This document shows, one piece after another, positions 1 to 13,854 of a stretch of 64,000 nt of DNA (positions within the stretch are counted from its first letter, which is position 1; every line of letters starts with the position of its first letter). The translations under genes were made by a program, and so were the position numbers. The stretch lies in NCBI GenBank assembly GCA_026989355.1, contig JALSJM010000002.1, forward strand, positions 372,001 to 436,000, in the 5' to 3' direction. The notes below the pieces were generated by a model that was not told where the DNA came from, did no database searches, and was given only the letters and a program-made list of their open reading frames with translations. Source of the stretch: Paracoccaceae bacterium (GTDB lineage: Bacteria; Pseudomonadota; Alphaproteobacteria; Rhodobacterales; Rhodobacteraceae).

Positions 1-300
1 GGTGGCAACGGAAATCCGCAGCAAACCCGAGGGGGCCGATTGCATGGACGTGACAAGAGCATCGGCTTCGCCGGCATCGTTCAGCACCCGGCGCGCACGG
101 TCATAATAGGCAAGCCCGATTTCGGTGGGACTGACCCGGCGCGTGGTGCGGTTCAGAAGGCGTGCGCCAAGACGGGCCTCAAGCGAGGAAACATGCTTGG
201 AGACGGCGGATTTAGAGATTCCCATTTTCTTGGCGGCATCTGTAAAGCCACCTTGGTCCACCACGGTGGCAAAGGCTTCCATTTCGGCCAGTCGATCCAT
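1..300 (-). CDS. LysR-family transcriptional regulator, N-terminal part (cut by window start)
   Basis: Reading the minus strand from the ATG at 300, the first 100 residues begin MDRLAEMEAFATVVDQGGFT and form a standard LysR winged helix-turn-helix, with the recognition-helix segment KKMGISKSAVSKHVSSLEA followed by RLLNRTTRRVSPTEIG. The effector-binding domain begins near residue 90 and runs off the window. It is a DNA-binding regulator acting in the cytoplasm; its effector cannot be told from this fragment. It lies 188 bp downstream of fadH on the same strand, far enough to have its own promoter, so regulation of fadH is possible but not shown. Confidence 0.9.
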   Translation of the reverse strand, partial: MDRLAEMEAFATVVDQGGFTDAAKKMGISKSAVSKHVSSLEARLGARLLNRTTRRVSPTEIGLAYYDRARRVLNDAGEADALVTSMQSAPSGLLRISVAT

Positions 301-488
301 GTTTGTACCCGTTACCTTGTTCTGGTTGTTTGCTTTGGCACAGGTTATGATGGGGAAATCGGGCAGGAATGGGGATCAGGATCGACAATACTTGGGTTTT
401 CCCGTGATCGTTGCACCCTTGGCGACGGGGCTGACGGCAGGGCTGAACAGCCGCAAAAAGCGCGCGATAGCGCAGCATCCTGCGTTTT

Positions 489-2525
<2,037 letters not shown>

Positions 2526-2638
2526 TCAGCGCGATGTTCGTGTGATGCTCCGGGCGATAATGCGCCGGTGCCGCGGAACTGTCACTCCCGGACGCGGCGT
2601 CAGTGCATGTCTTGCCGGATGCGGCGCGATATCCGGTT

Positions 2639-4168
2639 TCAAAGCAGCAGGAACAGGCCGTATCCGCCAGCGGCAACGAGCGCCCCGAGCCCCATCAGCC
2701 CCAATGCCATGCGCCGTGAAGGGCCGGCGGACTGCGCTGGTGGTTCGGACTGGCGTTTCAGGCTGGCTTCGGCGATTTCGGGCAGGCGTGGGCCGAAACG
2801 CGAAAGCACCCGCAGCGTGCGCAGCAGATCGTGCGCCATTGCGCGTGGACCGATACTCTGCCTGATGTAATCTTCGACCACCGGGCGAGCCACATGCCAG
2901 ATGTTGATATGCGGATTGAGCGAGCGCGCCACGCCCTCGACAACAACCATTGTGCGCTGCAACAGGATCAGCTCGGTTCGGGTTTCCATTCCGAAGCGCT
3001 CGGTCACCTCGAACAGGTGGTGCAGCAGCCGGCCCATCGATATGGCGGTTGCGTCCGCACCGAAAATCGGTTCGCCTACCGAACGCAGGGCTTGGGCAAA
3101 GGCATGCACATCCTGATCCGCGGGCACGTAGCCGGCCTCGAAATGCACTTCGGCAACGCGTTGATAATCGCGGCGGATGAAGCCATAAAGGATCTCGGCA
3201 TAGACCCGGCGGGTATATTCGTCGATCCGACCCATGATACCGAAATCATAGGCGATGATGTCGCCGTTCTCGGCCACCTTCATGTTGCCCTGGTGCATGT
3301 CGGCATGGAAATAGCCGTCGCGCAGGGCATGGTTCAGGAACAGCTGCATCACCCTTTCGCCAAGCGCATCCAGATCATGCCCGGCAGCGCGAAGTGCTTC
3401 GGTATCGCCCAGTGGGATGCCTTCGGCCCAGTCCAGCGTCAGCACCCGGCGGGCCGAAAGATCCCATTTCGCTTTCGGCACCTGAAAGCCTGTGTCGTTC
3501 TTCGTGTTGGCAGCAAATTCCGAGGCGGCCGAGGCTTCGATCCGCAGGTCAAGTTCGCCTGCAACCACGCCATCGAAATGCGCCACCACGTCGGAAGGGC
3601 GCAGGCGGCGTGAGGCGGGCGAGAGGAGTTCGATCATGGAAGCCACGAAATAGAAGGCATCGATATCCTTGCGGAAGGCACGCTCTATTCCCGGGCGCAG
3701 CACCTTCACGGCCACATCTTCGCCGGTATCGGCCAGACGGGCCTTGTGTACCTGGGCGATCGAAGCTGCGGCAACGGCATCGCCGAATTCCGAAAACAGT
3801 TCTTCCAGCGGGCGTTCAAGTTCGGCTTCCACAGTGGCCCGGGCTTCGCCGGTGGAAAATGGCGGCAGACGATCCTGCAGCACCCGCAGCTGGCATGCCA
3901 GATCTTCGCCAACAACGTCGGGGCGCGTGGAAAGGAGCTGGCCGAACTTGACATAGGCCGGGCCAAGGGCAGTGAGAGCCCGCGTCACCGGCGGCATCGA
4001 GGGATCCCCTTTCAGCCCCAGCCATTTCATCGGCCAGCCTGCCACATGTGCGGCAATACGGATCGATCGGGGCGCATCCATTTCGCGCAGCACCACGCCC
4101 AGGGCGCCGGTGCGCTCGAAGGTGGCGGCCGTGCGAATCAGCCGCAGGATGTTGTGGGGGCCCCGCAT
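2639..4168 (-). CDS. ubiB: UbiB/AarF-type atypical kinase for ubiquinone biosynthesis
   Basis: The 509-residue protein carries the UbiB signature KFGQLLSTRPD near residue 75, an Ala-rich nucleotide-binding loop (AAASIAQVHKA) near 125, the invariant Lys in VAVKVLRPG, and the catalytic HADMHQGN and DFG (YDFGIMG) motifs. A C-terminal hydrophobic stretch (MALGLMGLGALVAAGGYGLFLLL) would anchor it in the inner membrane. UbiB proteins are atypical kinases/ATPases needed for coenzyme Q assembly or trafficking. The gene starts four bases after the ubiE stop on the same strand, so the two are almost certainly cotranscribed. Confidence 0.95.
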   Translation of the reverse strand: MRGPHNILRLIRTAATFERTGALGVVLREMDAPRSIRIAAHVAGWPMKWLGLKGDPSMPPVTRALTALGPAYVKFGQLLSTRPDVVGEDLACQLRVLQDRLPPFSTGEARATVEAELERPLEELFSEFGDAVAAASIAQVHKARLADTGEDVAVKVLRPGIERAFRKDIDAFYFVASMIELLSPASRRLRPSDVVAHFDGVVAGELDLRIEASAASEFAANTKNDTGFQVPKAKWDLSARRVLTLDWAEGIPLGDTEALRAAGHDLDALGERVMQLFLNHALRDGYFHADMHQGNMKVAENGDIIAYDFGIMGRIDEYTRRVYAEILYGFIRRDYQRVAEVHFEAGYVPADQDVHAFAQALRSVGEPIFGADATAISMGRLLHHLFEVTERFGMETRTELILLQRTMVVVEGVARSLNPHINIWHVARPVVEDYIRQSIGPRAMAHDLLRTLRVLSRFGPRLPEIAEASLKRQSEPPAQSAGPSRRMALGLMGLGALVAAGGYGLFLLL

Positions 4169-4171
4169 TGC

Positions 4172-4924
4172 TCAGATTTTCCATCCCGAATGCAGCGCCG
4201 CAATGCCCATGGTAAGGCTTCGGTATTTCACGTTTTCGAACCCGGCACCGCGGATCATCCCGGCAAAGGTTTCCTGATCGGGAAAGCGGCGAATCGATTC
4301 CACCAGATACTGATAGCTGTCACGATCGCGGGCAATCAGCTGACCAAGCCGCGGGATCATGTTGAAGGAATAGAGATCATAGATCTTCCGCATCAGTTCG
4401 TTCGGAACATGGCTGAATTCGAGCACCATCAGCCGCCCGCCAGGGCGCAGCACCCGGAAGGCTTCGGTCAGGGCGCCATGGATGCGCGTTACATTCCGGA
4501 TTCCGAACGAGATCGTATAGGCGTCGAAGCTGTTGTCGGCCAACGGCAGGGCCATGGCATCGCCCACTATCCAATCAAGGCTGTCGGCCATCTGTGCCGC
4601 TTCGGCGCGCTGCTCGCCGGCGCGCAGCATCGATTCGGTCAGATCAAGCACTGTGGCATGAGCCTGTCGGGCGCGTTTCAGGAAACGAAAGGCGATATCA
4701 CCCGTACCCCCGGCCACATCAAGCAGCTTCTGGCCCGGCCGTGGGGCCAGCCAGTCCATCATTGCGTCTTTCCACAGGCGGTGGATGCCAAGCGACATGG
4801 CATCATTCATGATATCATATCTTGATGCCACACTGGTGAAGACACCGTGAACGAGACCGGCCTTTTCCCGTTCGGCCACTGCCCTGAAGCCGAAATGGGT
4901 AGTTTTCTGATCTTGCCCGTTCAT
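4172..4924 (-). CDS. ubiE: Ubiquinone/menaquinone C-methyltransferase
   Basis: The product is 250 residues, close to the E. coli enzyme. It begins [20 protein letters not shown] and contains the UbiE signature [20 protein letters not shown], the SAM-binding [13 protein letters not shown] near residue 65 and the second signature FGIRNVTR near 155. It methylates C2 of the benzoquinone ring in coenzyme Q synthesis. The frame stays open far upstream, but the homologous N-terminus places the start at 4924. It is the first gene of a ubiE-ubiB operon and is divergent from mutM. Confidence 0.95.
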   Translation of the reverse strand: MNGQDQKTTHFGFRAVAEREKAGLVHGVFTSVASRYDIMNDAMSLGIHRLWKDAMMDWLAPRPGQKLLDVAGGTGDIAFRFLKRARQAHATVLDLTESMLRAGEQRAEAAQMADSLDWIVGDAMALPLADNSFDAYTISFGIRNVTRIHGALTEAFRVLRPGGRLMVLEFSHVPNELMRKIYDLYSFNMIPRLGQLIARDRDSYQYLVESIRRFPDQETFAGMIRGAGFENVKYRSLTMGIAALHSGWKI

Positions 4925-4954
4925 ATGTGCTTGCCGTCGGTTGTTGCAACCTCT

Positions 4955-4982
4955 CTTATAAGGGGCCAGCCGGCTGATACAA
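4955..4982 (-). promoter_or_regulatory. Candidate sigma70-type promoter of ubiE-ubiB
   Basis: On the minus strand TTGTAT (4982-4977) and TATAAG (4960-4955) are separated by 16 bases, 31 bases before the ubiE ATG. The -10 box lies within the palindrome CTTATAAG, so it could also serve the divergent mutM gene. This is inferred from sequence only. Confidence 0.4.
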
Positions 4983-5007
4983 TGGCCCCGCAGGAGAATA
5001 GCGCGCC

Positions 5008-5847
5008 ATGCCCGAACTGCCCGAAGTGGAAACCATACGCCGCGGCCTGCTGCCGGTGATGGAAGGCGCTCTGATCCGCCGGGCGGATGTGCGCCGTTCC
5101 GATCTGCGCTGGCCTTTCCCGCCGCGCATGGAGGCACGGCTTGCGGGCGCGCGGGTGCTGCGGCTTGGGCGGCGTTCGAAATATATCCTGGCCGATCTCG
5201 ACAGCGGAGAAACGCTGCTGATGCACATGGGCATGTCGGGGCGGATGCTGATTTCGGGGACAGGCGGAACGCCGCCCTGCCGGCCCGGCCGCCATGATCA
5301 TGTGGTGCTTGACATGGAAGGCGGCGCACGTGTCATCTTCAACGATCCCCGCCGGTTCGGCATGATGGACCTTTGCAGCACGCATGATCTGGAAAACCAT
5401 CGCCTGCTCGCGGGCCTTGGCCCCGAACCTCTGGGTAACGATTTTCACGAAGATTACCTGACCACGCGCCTGAAGGAGCGGAAGGGGCCGATCAAGAGTA
5501 TCCTTCTCGATCAGCGCGTGGTGGCAGGGCTTGGCAACATATATGCATGCGAGGTCCTGCACCGGGCCGGCATTTCGCCCCGCCGCAAGGCCGGACAGGT
5601 GGCTCCGGTTCGGTTGCGGCGGCTGGTGCCGGCGATCCGCACGGTGCTGAGCGAGGCGATCGAATCGGGCGGTTCCAGCCTGCGCGATTACCGGCAGACC
5701 GACGGAGAGCTTGGCTATTTCCAGCATGCCTTCCGTGTATACGGGCGCGAGGGCCAGCCCTGCCTGGCCCCCGGCTGCAAAGGGAAAATCAACCGAATCA
5801 CGCAGGCCGGCCGATCAACCTTTCACTGTCCGCAATGCCAAAGATAG
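5008..5847 (+). CDS. mutM: Formamidopyrimidine-DNA glycosylase (Fpg/MutM)
   Basis: The 279-residue enzyme starts [14 protein letters not shown]. Mature Pro1 is the Schiff-base nucleophile and Glu2 is also catalytic. The H2TH segment ([21 protein letters not shown]) lies near residue 170. The C-terminus carries a zinc finger with CLAPGCKG and CPQC cysteine pairs. It excises 8-oxoguanine and formamidopyrimidines and nicks the abasic site. The gene is divergent from ubiE and followed 64 bp later by an enoyl-CoA hydratase gene, the usual order in Rhodobacterales. Confidence 0.96.
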   Translation: MPELPEVETIRRGLLPVMEGALIRRADVRRSDLRWPFPPRMEARLAGARVLRLGRRSKYILADLDSGETLLMHMGMSGRMLISGTGGTPPCRPGRHDHVVLDMEGGARVIFNDPRRFGMMDLCSTHDLENHRLLAGLGPEPLGNDFHEDYLTTRLKERKGPIKSILLDQRVVAGLGNIYACEVLHRAGISPRRKAGQVAPVRLRRLVPAIRTVLSEAIESGGSSLRDYRQTDGELGYFQHAFRVYGREGQPCLAPGCKGKINRITQAGRSTFHCPQCQR

Positions 5848-5911
5848 CTTGATCCGCGTGACGGGACTGATAATCACTTTCTCCTGAACCGCAACAACAC
5901 GGGGCCGACTC

Positions 5912-6688
5912 ATGGCTTACGAAACCCTCATCGTCGAAACCGAAGATCATGTTACTCTCATCCGCCTGAACCGCCCCGAGGCACTGAATGCACTGAATGC
6001 GCAGCTTCTGCACGAGCTGACCGATGCCCTGAAGAGTGCCGACGCCAATGAAAAGGTGCGCTGCATCGTGATTACCGGTTCGGAAAAGGCCTTTGCCGCT
6101 GGCGCCGATATAAGGGAAATGGCAGCGAAAGGTTTCACGGAAGTATTCTCGGCCGATCTGTTCGGCCCCGAGGCCGAGACGATCCGGAACATTCGCAAGC
6201 CGATCATTGCTGCCGTTGCGGGCTATGCCCTGGGCGGAGGATGTGAACTTGCCATGATGTGCGATTTCATCATAGCCGCCGACAATGCGAAATTCGGCCA
6301 GCCGGAAATCAACCTGGGCGTGATCGCCGGCATTGGTGGTACCCAGCGGCTGACCCGTTTCGTGGGCAAGTCGAAATCGATGGAAATGCATCTGACAGGG
6401 CGTTTCATGGATGCCGAGGAGGCCGAGCGTGCGGGGCTCGTCAGCCGTGTGGTGCCCGCCAAGAAGTTGATCGAGGATGCGCTGGCCACTGCCCACAAGA
6501 TTACCGAAAAGTCCCTGATCGCCAGCATGGCGGCAAAAGAGGCGGTCAATCGTGCCTATGAAACCACCCTTGCCGAGGGCCTTCTGTTCGAGCGCCGCCT
6601 GTTCCAATCGATGTTTGCCACCGATGATCAGACCGAAGGCATGGAGGCCTTCCTTGAGAAGCGTGAACCCCAGTTCCGGGACAGGTAA
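5912..6688 (+). CDS. Enoyl-CoA hydratase (crotonase family)
   Basis: The 258-residue protein has the crotonase fold. [13 protein letters not shown] lies near residue 20 and the oxyanion loop [12 protein letters not shown] near 62. [19 protein letters not shown] near 105 and the catalytic-Glu region [20 protein letters not shown] near 128 follow. Both active-site glutamates of true hydratases appear present (one in GGGCELA, one in GQPEI). It would hydrate short-chain trans-2-enoyl-CoA in beta-oxidation or amino-acid catabolism. It sits between mutM and rpsT, a position conserved in related genomes, so the neighbourhood says little about its substrate. FadB1/PaaF-type naming would be guesswork. 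Confidence 0.9.
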   Translation: MAYETLIVETEDHVTLIRLNRPEALNALNAQLLHELTDALKSADANEKVRCIVITGSEKAFAAGADIREMAAKGFTEVFSADLFGPEAETIRNIRKPIIAAVAGYALGGGCELAMMCDFIIAADNAKFGQPEINLGVIAGIGGTQRLTRFVGKSKSMEMHLTGRFMDAEEAERAGLVSRVVPAKKLIEDALATAHKITEKSLIASMAAKEAVNRAYETTLAEGLLFERRLFQSMFATDDQTEGMEAFLEKREPQFRDR

Positions 6689-6734
6689 CCGGAATCGCCG
6701 GATGGCACCGCGGCAATAAAATCATCGCCCCCCG

Positions 6735-6763
6735 TTGACTTGACCGTGAGTCGGGCCTAGAAG
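6735..6763 (+). promoter_or_regulatory. Candidate promoter of rpsT
   Basis: TTGACT (6735-6740) and TAGAAG (6758-6763) are separated by an ideal 17-base spacer and lie 43 bases before the rpsT start. The strong -35 fits a highly expressed ribosomal-protein gene, and an rpsT terminator follows downstream, making a one-gene unit. Confidence 0.55.
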
Positions 6764-6806
6764 CCCGAATTCAGATTCATGCAGCCCAAAATCCGGGAAC
6801 AGAAAC

Positions 6807-7070
6807 ATGGCCAATACGCCTCAATCGAAAAAGCGCGCCCGTCAGAACCTGCGCCGCTACCAGATCAACAAGGCACGCCGTTCGCGCATCCGGACGTTCC
6901 TGCGCAAGGTCGAGGAAGCGATTGCGTCAGGTGACAAGGAAGCAGCGAATGCCGCTTTGCGCGCCGCCCAGCCCGAGCTGATGCGCGGCGTGACGAAAGG
7001 CGTTGTCAAGAAGAACGCGGCAGCGCGCAAGATGTCGCGTCTTTCGGCCCGGGTGAAAGCTATCGGCTGA
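6807..7070 (+). CDS. rpsT: Small ribosomal subunit protein bS20
   Basis: The 87-residue, very basic protein begins [23 protein letters not shown], typical of S20, and is helical and Lys/Arg-rich throughout. It binds 16S rRNA early in 30S assembly. Length and N-terminus match alphaproteobacterial S20. It is flanked by a candidate promoter (6735-6763) and a strong intrinsic terminator (7099-7130), so it appears monocistronic. dnaA follows after a long untranslated stretch. Confidence 0.97.
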   Translation: MANTPQSKKRARQNLRRYQINKARRSRIRTFLRKVEEAIASGDKEAANAALRAAQPELMRGVTKGVVKKNAAARKMSRLSARVKAIG

Positions 7071-7098
7071 AGCCTGGCCGGACCTTCGATTTCGCAAG

Positions 7099-7130
7099 GG
7101 AGCACCGTTTCCGGCGGTGCTCCTTTTCTT
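7099..7130 (+). terminator. Rho-independent terminator after rpsT
   Basis: A perfect 9-bp GC-rich stem GGAGCACCG / CGGTGCTCC encloses a 7-base loop and is followed by TTTTCTTT. It begins 28 bases after the rpsT stop. Confidence 0.88.
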
Positions 7131-7564
7131 TCGCATGCGCAGCATTTGAAACCGGTTCGTCTGGCAATTTTTCAACACGAAAAGATTCGTTTCTACAAAG
7201 CGCGAGTCAAGATCGAAGTTCTGTTGCGCGGTCCGCAGGGGGCTTGCTAGCTTGCCTTGGTGATTCACATCGTCCTTGGGGGGACAATCGGTATCTGGCC
7301 CTGATTCGACAGGGCGCTTCGGGCATTGGCGGGTCATGTCGCCGGCTGTCTGAGGGCCGGGTTTGTCCATCTACCCGCGCTGGTCCGGCGCTTGTCACGA
7401 CGCGTTTCCTTCTGGCGAAGGCGGCTTCTGTCGTTTTGTGCAGGGTATGGCGATGTGGAGAACGCGAAAGAGGGAAGTCGGTGCCGGTATCGAGCCGGAA
7501 ATCAAGCCGGCGGGCCTGCCGGTGAGCGGGGGCCATGGCAGTGAAAACTTGGATGGGTTACCGG
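7131..7564 (+). other. 434-bp non-coding stretch upstream of dnaA
   Basis: No convincing gene lies here; the open frames in it have no recognisable product. It must hold the dnaA promoter and a probably long 5' leader. One weak candidate is TTGCGC near 7224 with TAGCTT about 18 bases later. Only one DnaA-box-like 9-mer is visible (TGATTCACA at 7261-7269, one mismatch to TTATNCACA). There is no cluster of boxes and no AT-rich unwinding segment, so it does not look like a replication origin. The alternative upstream dnaA start at 7535 falls within the end of this interval. Confidence 0.5.
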
Positions 7565-8962
7565 ATGACGGATTCGACATGGGGCAAGGTCAAGGAAGAA
7601 CTCAGGAAATCGGTTGGGAAGAACAGCTTTGTCACCTGGATTGAACCTCTCGAGTTCACCGGCCTGAAAGACGGGGTTGCCAGCTTTTCGGTGCCGACGC
7701 AGTTTGTAGGGGATTGGGTATCCCGCAATTTTGCAGATCAGATCAAGCATCTGATGAGCCGGGGCGGCAAGCCTGTGAGCCGTATCCGATTCACGGTTTG
7801 CAGGCAGGGTCGGGCGAAGAATGACACGAAGGGATCGGGTATCGGAACGGCGGCAGGAAGCAAGCCGGTGCCCGCAACTCCGGCTCGGGTGCGGAGCGGC
7901 AATGGAGATGGTGATTTCGGCCTGCCGCAGGCACCGCTGGACCCGCGCTTCACGTTTGACAGTTTTGTTGTCGGCAAGCCGAACGAACTTGCCTATACCG
8001 CCGCCCGCCGCGTGGCCGAGGGTGGCCCGGTAGCCTACAACCCGCTGTTCCTTTATGGGGGGGTCGGGCTGGGCAAGACGCATCTGATGCTGGCCATTGC
8101 CCATGCCCTTCAAATTCGCAAACCCGAGCTGAGGATCGTCTATATCTCGGCCGAGCAGTTCATGTATCGTTTCATACGAGCACTGCGCGACAGCAAGGCA
8201 TTGAAATTCAAGCAGCAGTTTCGCAGTATTGATGTGCTGCTGATCGATGACGTGCAGTTCATTGCGGGCAAGAATTCGACCCAGGACGAATTCTTTCACA
8301 CATTCAATGCTCTGGTTCAGGAAAACAAGCAGCTGGTCATTTCGGGCGATCGTGCCCCGGGCGAGATCAAGGATATGGAAGAGCGGATAAAGTCGCGTCT
8401 TCAATGTGGCCTGGTGATTGATCTGCATCCCACCGACTATGAACTGCGTCTGGGCATCCTGCAGCACAAGGTGGAGCAGCAGCGCCAGCAATATGGCGAC
8501 CTTCGCATTGCCGATGGTGTTCTGGAATTTCTGGCACAACGCATCTCGGGCAATGTGCGCACTCTTGAGGGTGCATTGATCCGGCTGTTTGCGTTTGCAT
8601 CGCTCGTCGGGCGCGAAATCACCCTGGAGCTGGCTCAGGATTGCCTTGCCGATATCCTGCGTGCTTCGGATCGCAAGATCAGCATCGAGGAAATCCAGCG
8701 GAAGGTGGCGGAACACTACAATATCCGCCTGTCCGACATGATCGGGCCGCGCCGGGTGCGCACCATTGCGCGCCCTCGTCAGATGGCGATGTATCTGGCC
8801 AAGCAGTTGACTTCGCGCAGCCTGCCCGAGATCGGGCGCCGTTTCGGCGGGCGCGATCATACCACGGTCATGCATGGGGTCAGGCGGATCGAAGAGCTGA
8901 TGGCTTCGGACAGCCAGATTGCCGATGATGTCGAGATCCTGCGCCGCAGTCTGGAAGATTGA
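7565..8962 (+). CDS. dnaA: Chromosomal replication initiator protein DnaA
   Basis: The 465-residue AAA+ initiator has domain I (MTDSTWGKVKEELRKSVG, with FVTWIEPLEF). A variable linker follows, then the Walker A motif GGVGLGKTHL, Walker B VLLIDDVQFI, and sensor and arginine-finger regions. The C-terminal domain IV carries the DnaA signature RFGGRDHTTVMHGVRRIEEL. It binds DnaA boxes and melts oriC. I chose the ATG at 7565 because homologues begin at this point. An in-frame ATG at 7535 would add ten residues (MAVKTWMGYR). Neither start has a strong ribosome-binding site, which is odd for dnaA and may mean tight translational control. Confidence 0.97.
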   Translation: MTDSTWGKVKEELRKSVGKNSFVTWIEPLEFTGLKDGVASFSVPTQFVGDWVSRNFADQIKHLMSRGGKPVSRIRFTVCRQGRAKNDTKGSGIGTAAGSKPVPATPARVRSGNGDGDFGLPQAPLDPRFTFDSFVVGKPNELAYTAARRVAEGGPVAYNPLFLYGGVGLGKTHLMLAIAHALQIRKPELRIVYISAEQFMYRFIRALRDSKALKFKQQFRSIDVLLIDDVQFIAGKNSTQDEFFHTFNALVQENKQLVISGDRAPGEIKDMEERIKSRLQCGLVIDLHPTDYELRLGILQHKVEQQRQQYGDLRIADGVLEFLAQRISGNVRTLEGALIRLFAFASLVGREITLELAQDCLADILRASDRKISIEEIQRKVAEHYNIRLSDMIGPRRVRTIARPRQMAMYLAKQLTSRSLPEIGRRFGGRDHTTVMHGVRRIEELMASDSQIADDVEILRRSLED

Positions 8963-9018
8963 GCCGCGCCAAACGGCCTTGACGATCTTCGGAAAGCATT
9001 GAACAGTCCAGAAAACAC

Positions 9019-9046
9019 TTGAGACGGGCGCAGAAAGAGTTAATTT
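9019..9046 (+). promoter_or_regulatory. Candidate promoter of dnaN
   Basis: TTGAGA (9019-9024) and TAATTT (9041-9046) are separated by 16 bases in the 113-bp dnaA-dnaN gap, 29 bases before the dnaN ATG. A good ribosome-binding site (AGGAG) follows near 9064. The site may supplement readthrough from dnaA. Confidence 0.35.
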
Positions 9047-9075
9047 CTGTGCCCCCGGCCTAGCAGGAGTGGACC

Positions 9076-10194
9076 ATGAAAATCAGTATCGAGCGTGCGG
9101 CACTTCTGAAGGCGGTGTCGCAGGCGCAATCGGTTGTTGAACGACGTAACACGATCCCGATCCTGGCCAATGTTCTGATCGAGGCCGAGAGCGAAGCCAT
9201 TTCTCTCAGGGCAACGGATCTTGATATCGAAGTGGTGGACAAGGCGTCCGCGCAGGTGGTGCGCGCGGGAGCAACCACGGTGAATGCGGTGCTGCTGCAC
9301 GAAATCGTGCGCAAACTTCCGGACGGGGCGCTGGTTATGCTTTCGGACGATCCGGCATCGGGGCGCCTTTCCGTTGAAGCAGGGCGTTCGCGTTTTTCGC
9401 TTGCCACACTGCCCAGAGAAGATTTTCCGGTGATGGCCAGTTCGGAGTATGAATCCAATTTCTCGGTTGCAGCACCGGTGCTGCGGCGCCTGTTTGACAA
9501 GTCGAAATTTGCGATCTCGCACGAGGAAACGCGGTATTATCTGAACGGGGTCTATCTGCACGTGGCGGAAGGCGAAGGTGGCAAGGTGCTGCGTGCCGTG
9601 GCCACCGATGGCCACCGCCTGGCGCGGATAGATGCTCCGTTGCCGGAAGGCGCCGAAAACATGCCGGGCGTGATCGTGCCCAGAAAAACCGTGGCCGAAC
9701 TGGGCAAGCTCCTGGCCGATGACGACACCGAAATCGCGGTTTCGGTTTCCGAAACCAAGGTGCGCTTTGCCACACCCGACATCACCCTTACCTCGAAGGT
9801 GATCGATGGAACTTTCCCCGATTATACCCGGGTCATTCCCACCGGCAACACCCGCAAGCTAGAAGTTGATGCCTCGGATTTCGCAAAGGCTGTCGATCGC
9901 GTTGCCACGGTTTCCTCCGAACGCTCGCGTGCGGTCAAGATGGCGCTCGACGAAGACCGTCTGGTGCTTTCTGTCAATGCCCCCGACAGCGGTGCGGCCG
10001 AGGAGGAGCTTGCCGTGGCTTATGGCGATGAGCCGCTGGAAATCGGGTTCAATGCCAAGTATCTTCTGGAAATCGCCAGCCAGGTGGATCGCGAGAATGC
10101 GGTGTTCATGTTCAATTCTGCAGGCGATCCGACACTGATGCGCGAAGGGAACGATACCAGCGCGGTTTATGTTGTCATGCCAATGCGCGTGTGA
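9076..10194 (+). CDS. dnaN: DNA polymerase III beta subunit (sliding clamp)
   Basis: The 372-residue protein begins MKISIERAALLKAVSQAQSV and shows the three repeated clamp domains. Conserved segments include RRNTIPILANVLIEA, LPREDFPVM in domain 1, RYYLNGVYLH with VATDGHRLAR in domain 2, and the C-terminal YVVMPMRV that closes the fold. The dimeric ring tethers polymerases, ligase, MutS and Hda to DNA. Length is normal. It lies in the conserved dnaA-dnaN-recF-gyrB order, and its end is 10 bp before the chosen recF start. Confidence 0.97.
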   Translation: MKISIERAALLKAVSQAQSVVERRNTIPILANVLIEAESEAISLRATDLDIEVVDKASAQVVRAGATTVNAVLLHEIVRKLPDGALVMLSDDPASGRLSVEAGRSRFSLATLPREDFPVMASSEYESNFSVAAPVLRRLFDKSKFAISHEETRYYLNGVYLHVAEGEGGKVLRAVATDGHRLARIDAPLPEGAENMPGVIVPRKTVAELGKLLADDDTEIAVSVSETKVRFATPDITLTSKVIDGTFPDYTRVIPTGNTRKLEVDASDFAKAVDRVATVSSERSRAVKMALDEDRLVLSVNAPDSGAAEEELAVAYGDEPLEIGFNAKYLLEIASQVDRENAVFMFNSAGDPTLMREGNDTSAVYVVMPMRV

Positions 10195-10204
10195 CGGGGC
10201 GGTC

Positions 10205-11314
10205 GTGACGGAACTTGCCGTCACCAGGCTTGCGCTGTCGCATTTTCGTTCGCACAAGGCCCTGCGGCTTGATCTGGATGTCCGCCCGGTTGTCTTGTCG
10301 GGGCCCAATGGTGCCGGCAAGACAAACATACTCGAGGCCCTGTCGCTGCTGTCGCCGGGCCGTGGGTTGCGCCGGGCTTCGCCCGCTGTTCTGGCGCGTC
10401 GCCCCGAAGCGGTGGGCTGGAAGATCTCGGCCCAGCTGAAAAGCCCTGATCATGTTCACGAGATCGAGATCCGCGCCGAACCCGACCAGCCCCGCACACA
10501 ACGGATCGATGGCAAGGTAGCCCCGCAGACGGCATTGGGGCGGATTGCGCGCATTTTGTGGTTGGTGCCGGCGATGGACAGGCTGTGGACGGAGGGTGCC
10601 GAGGCCCGCCGCCGTTTTCTTGATCGCATGACCCTCAGTTTCGAACCAACCCATGGCGAAACCGTGCTCGCCTATGAAAAGGCAATGCGCGAGCGCAACC
10701 GCCTGATGAAAGAGGGTGTGCGCGATTCGGCATGGTATCAGGTGCTTGAACGCCAGATGGCCAAACATGGTGCGCGCATCCATCGCAATCGTCTTGTGGC
10801 GCTTGATCTGCTGGCCCGGCACCAGGCTCGGGCGGGCAGCGCCTTTCCGACGGCCGATCTGGCCCTAACCGGCCCTGACAGCAGCCCCGACCAGCCGATA
10901 GATGCCGAGGCCCTTGCCGCCACCCTGGCCGAAGGTCGCATACGTGATATGGCTGCGGGCCGCACCCTTTCAGGCCCTCATCGCGCCGATCTTCAGGCGC
11001 TCTATGTTGCCAAGGGCATTCCCGCGCGGGAATGCTCTACGGGCGAGCAGAAGGCACTTCTGATCTCGTTGGTGCTGGCCAATGCCCGGGCTCTGGCGGA
11101 AAGCTTCGGGGCGCCGCCGATTCTGCTGCTTGATGAGGTGGCGGCGCATCTGGACACGGATCGCCGGGCAGCGCTTTACGATGAAATATGTGCGCTTGGC
11201 GCTCAGGCCTGGATGACGGGCGCCGAAGCCGAACTGTTTGCAGCGCTGGGTGATCGCGCACAGCACATGGTGGTGCGGGACGATGCTGGAAAGTCGTGCA
11301 TTCTGCCGCTCTGA
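10205..11314 (+). CDS. recF: DNA replication and repair protein RecF
   Basis: The 369-residue SMC-like ATPase starts at a GTG codon (VTELAVTRLALSHFRSHKAL). It carries the Walker A GPNGAGKTNILEALSLLSPG near residue 35, the ABC-type signature region STGEQKALLISLVLANARAL near 285 and Walker B PPILLLDEVAAHLD near 310. RecF with RecO and RecR loads RecA at gapped DNA. An upstream ATG at 10169 would overlap dnaN by 26 bases and add residues without family resemblance, so the GTG is preferred. Confidence 0.93.
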   Translation: MTELAVTRLALSHFRSHKALRLDLDVRPVVLSGPNGAGKTNILEALSLLSPGRGLRRASPAVLARRPEAVGWKISAQLKSPDHVHEIEIRAEPDQPRTQRIDGKVAPQTALGRIARILWLVPAMDRLWTEGAEARRRFLDRMTLSFEPTHGETVLAYEKAMRERNRLMKEGVRDSAWYQVLERQMAKHGARIHRNRLVALDLLARHQARAGSAFPTADLALTGPDSSPDQPIDAEALAATLAEGRIRDMAAGRTLSGPHRADLQALYVAKGIPARECSTGEQKALLISLVLANARALAESFGAPPILLLDEVAAHLDTDRRAALYDEICALGAQAWMTGAEAELFAALGDRAQHMVVRDDAGKSCILPL

Positions 11315-11362
11315 GCGTTTGCCTTGTCATGCATGCCATACCCCAAATCTTGTGTATATCGC

Positions 11363-11391
11363 GTGACATCCCGCCTTGGATCACCTATATG
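11363..11391 (+). promoter_or_regulatory. Candidate promoter of gyrB
   Basis: GTGACA (11363-11368) and TATATG (11386-11391) are separated by 17 bases, 27 bases before the gyrB ATG. A DnaA-box-like 9-mer on the minus strand (ATATACACA, 11359-11351, one mismatch) lies just upstream. Its relevance is unknown. Confidence 0.4.
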
Positions 11392-11397
11392 ATGTAA

Positions 11398-13836
<2,439 letters not shown>

Positions 13837-13854
13837 AGCCGGCGTCCCGGGGTT

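Noticed and set aside
455-488. Weak GCGC stem followed by TTTTT on the minus strand after fadH
   Set aside because: The stem is only four to five base pairs, too weak to call a terminator with confidence.
7131-7564. oriC next to dnaA
   Set aside because: Only one near-match DnaA box and no AT-rich unwinding element were seen. Isolated one-mismatch boxes also occur by chance (for example at 11351-11359).
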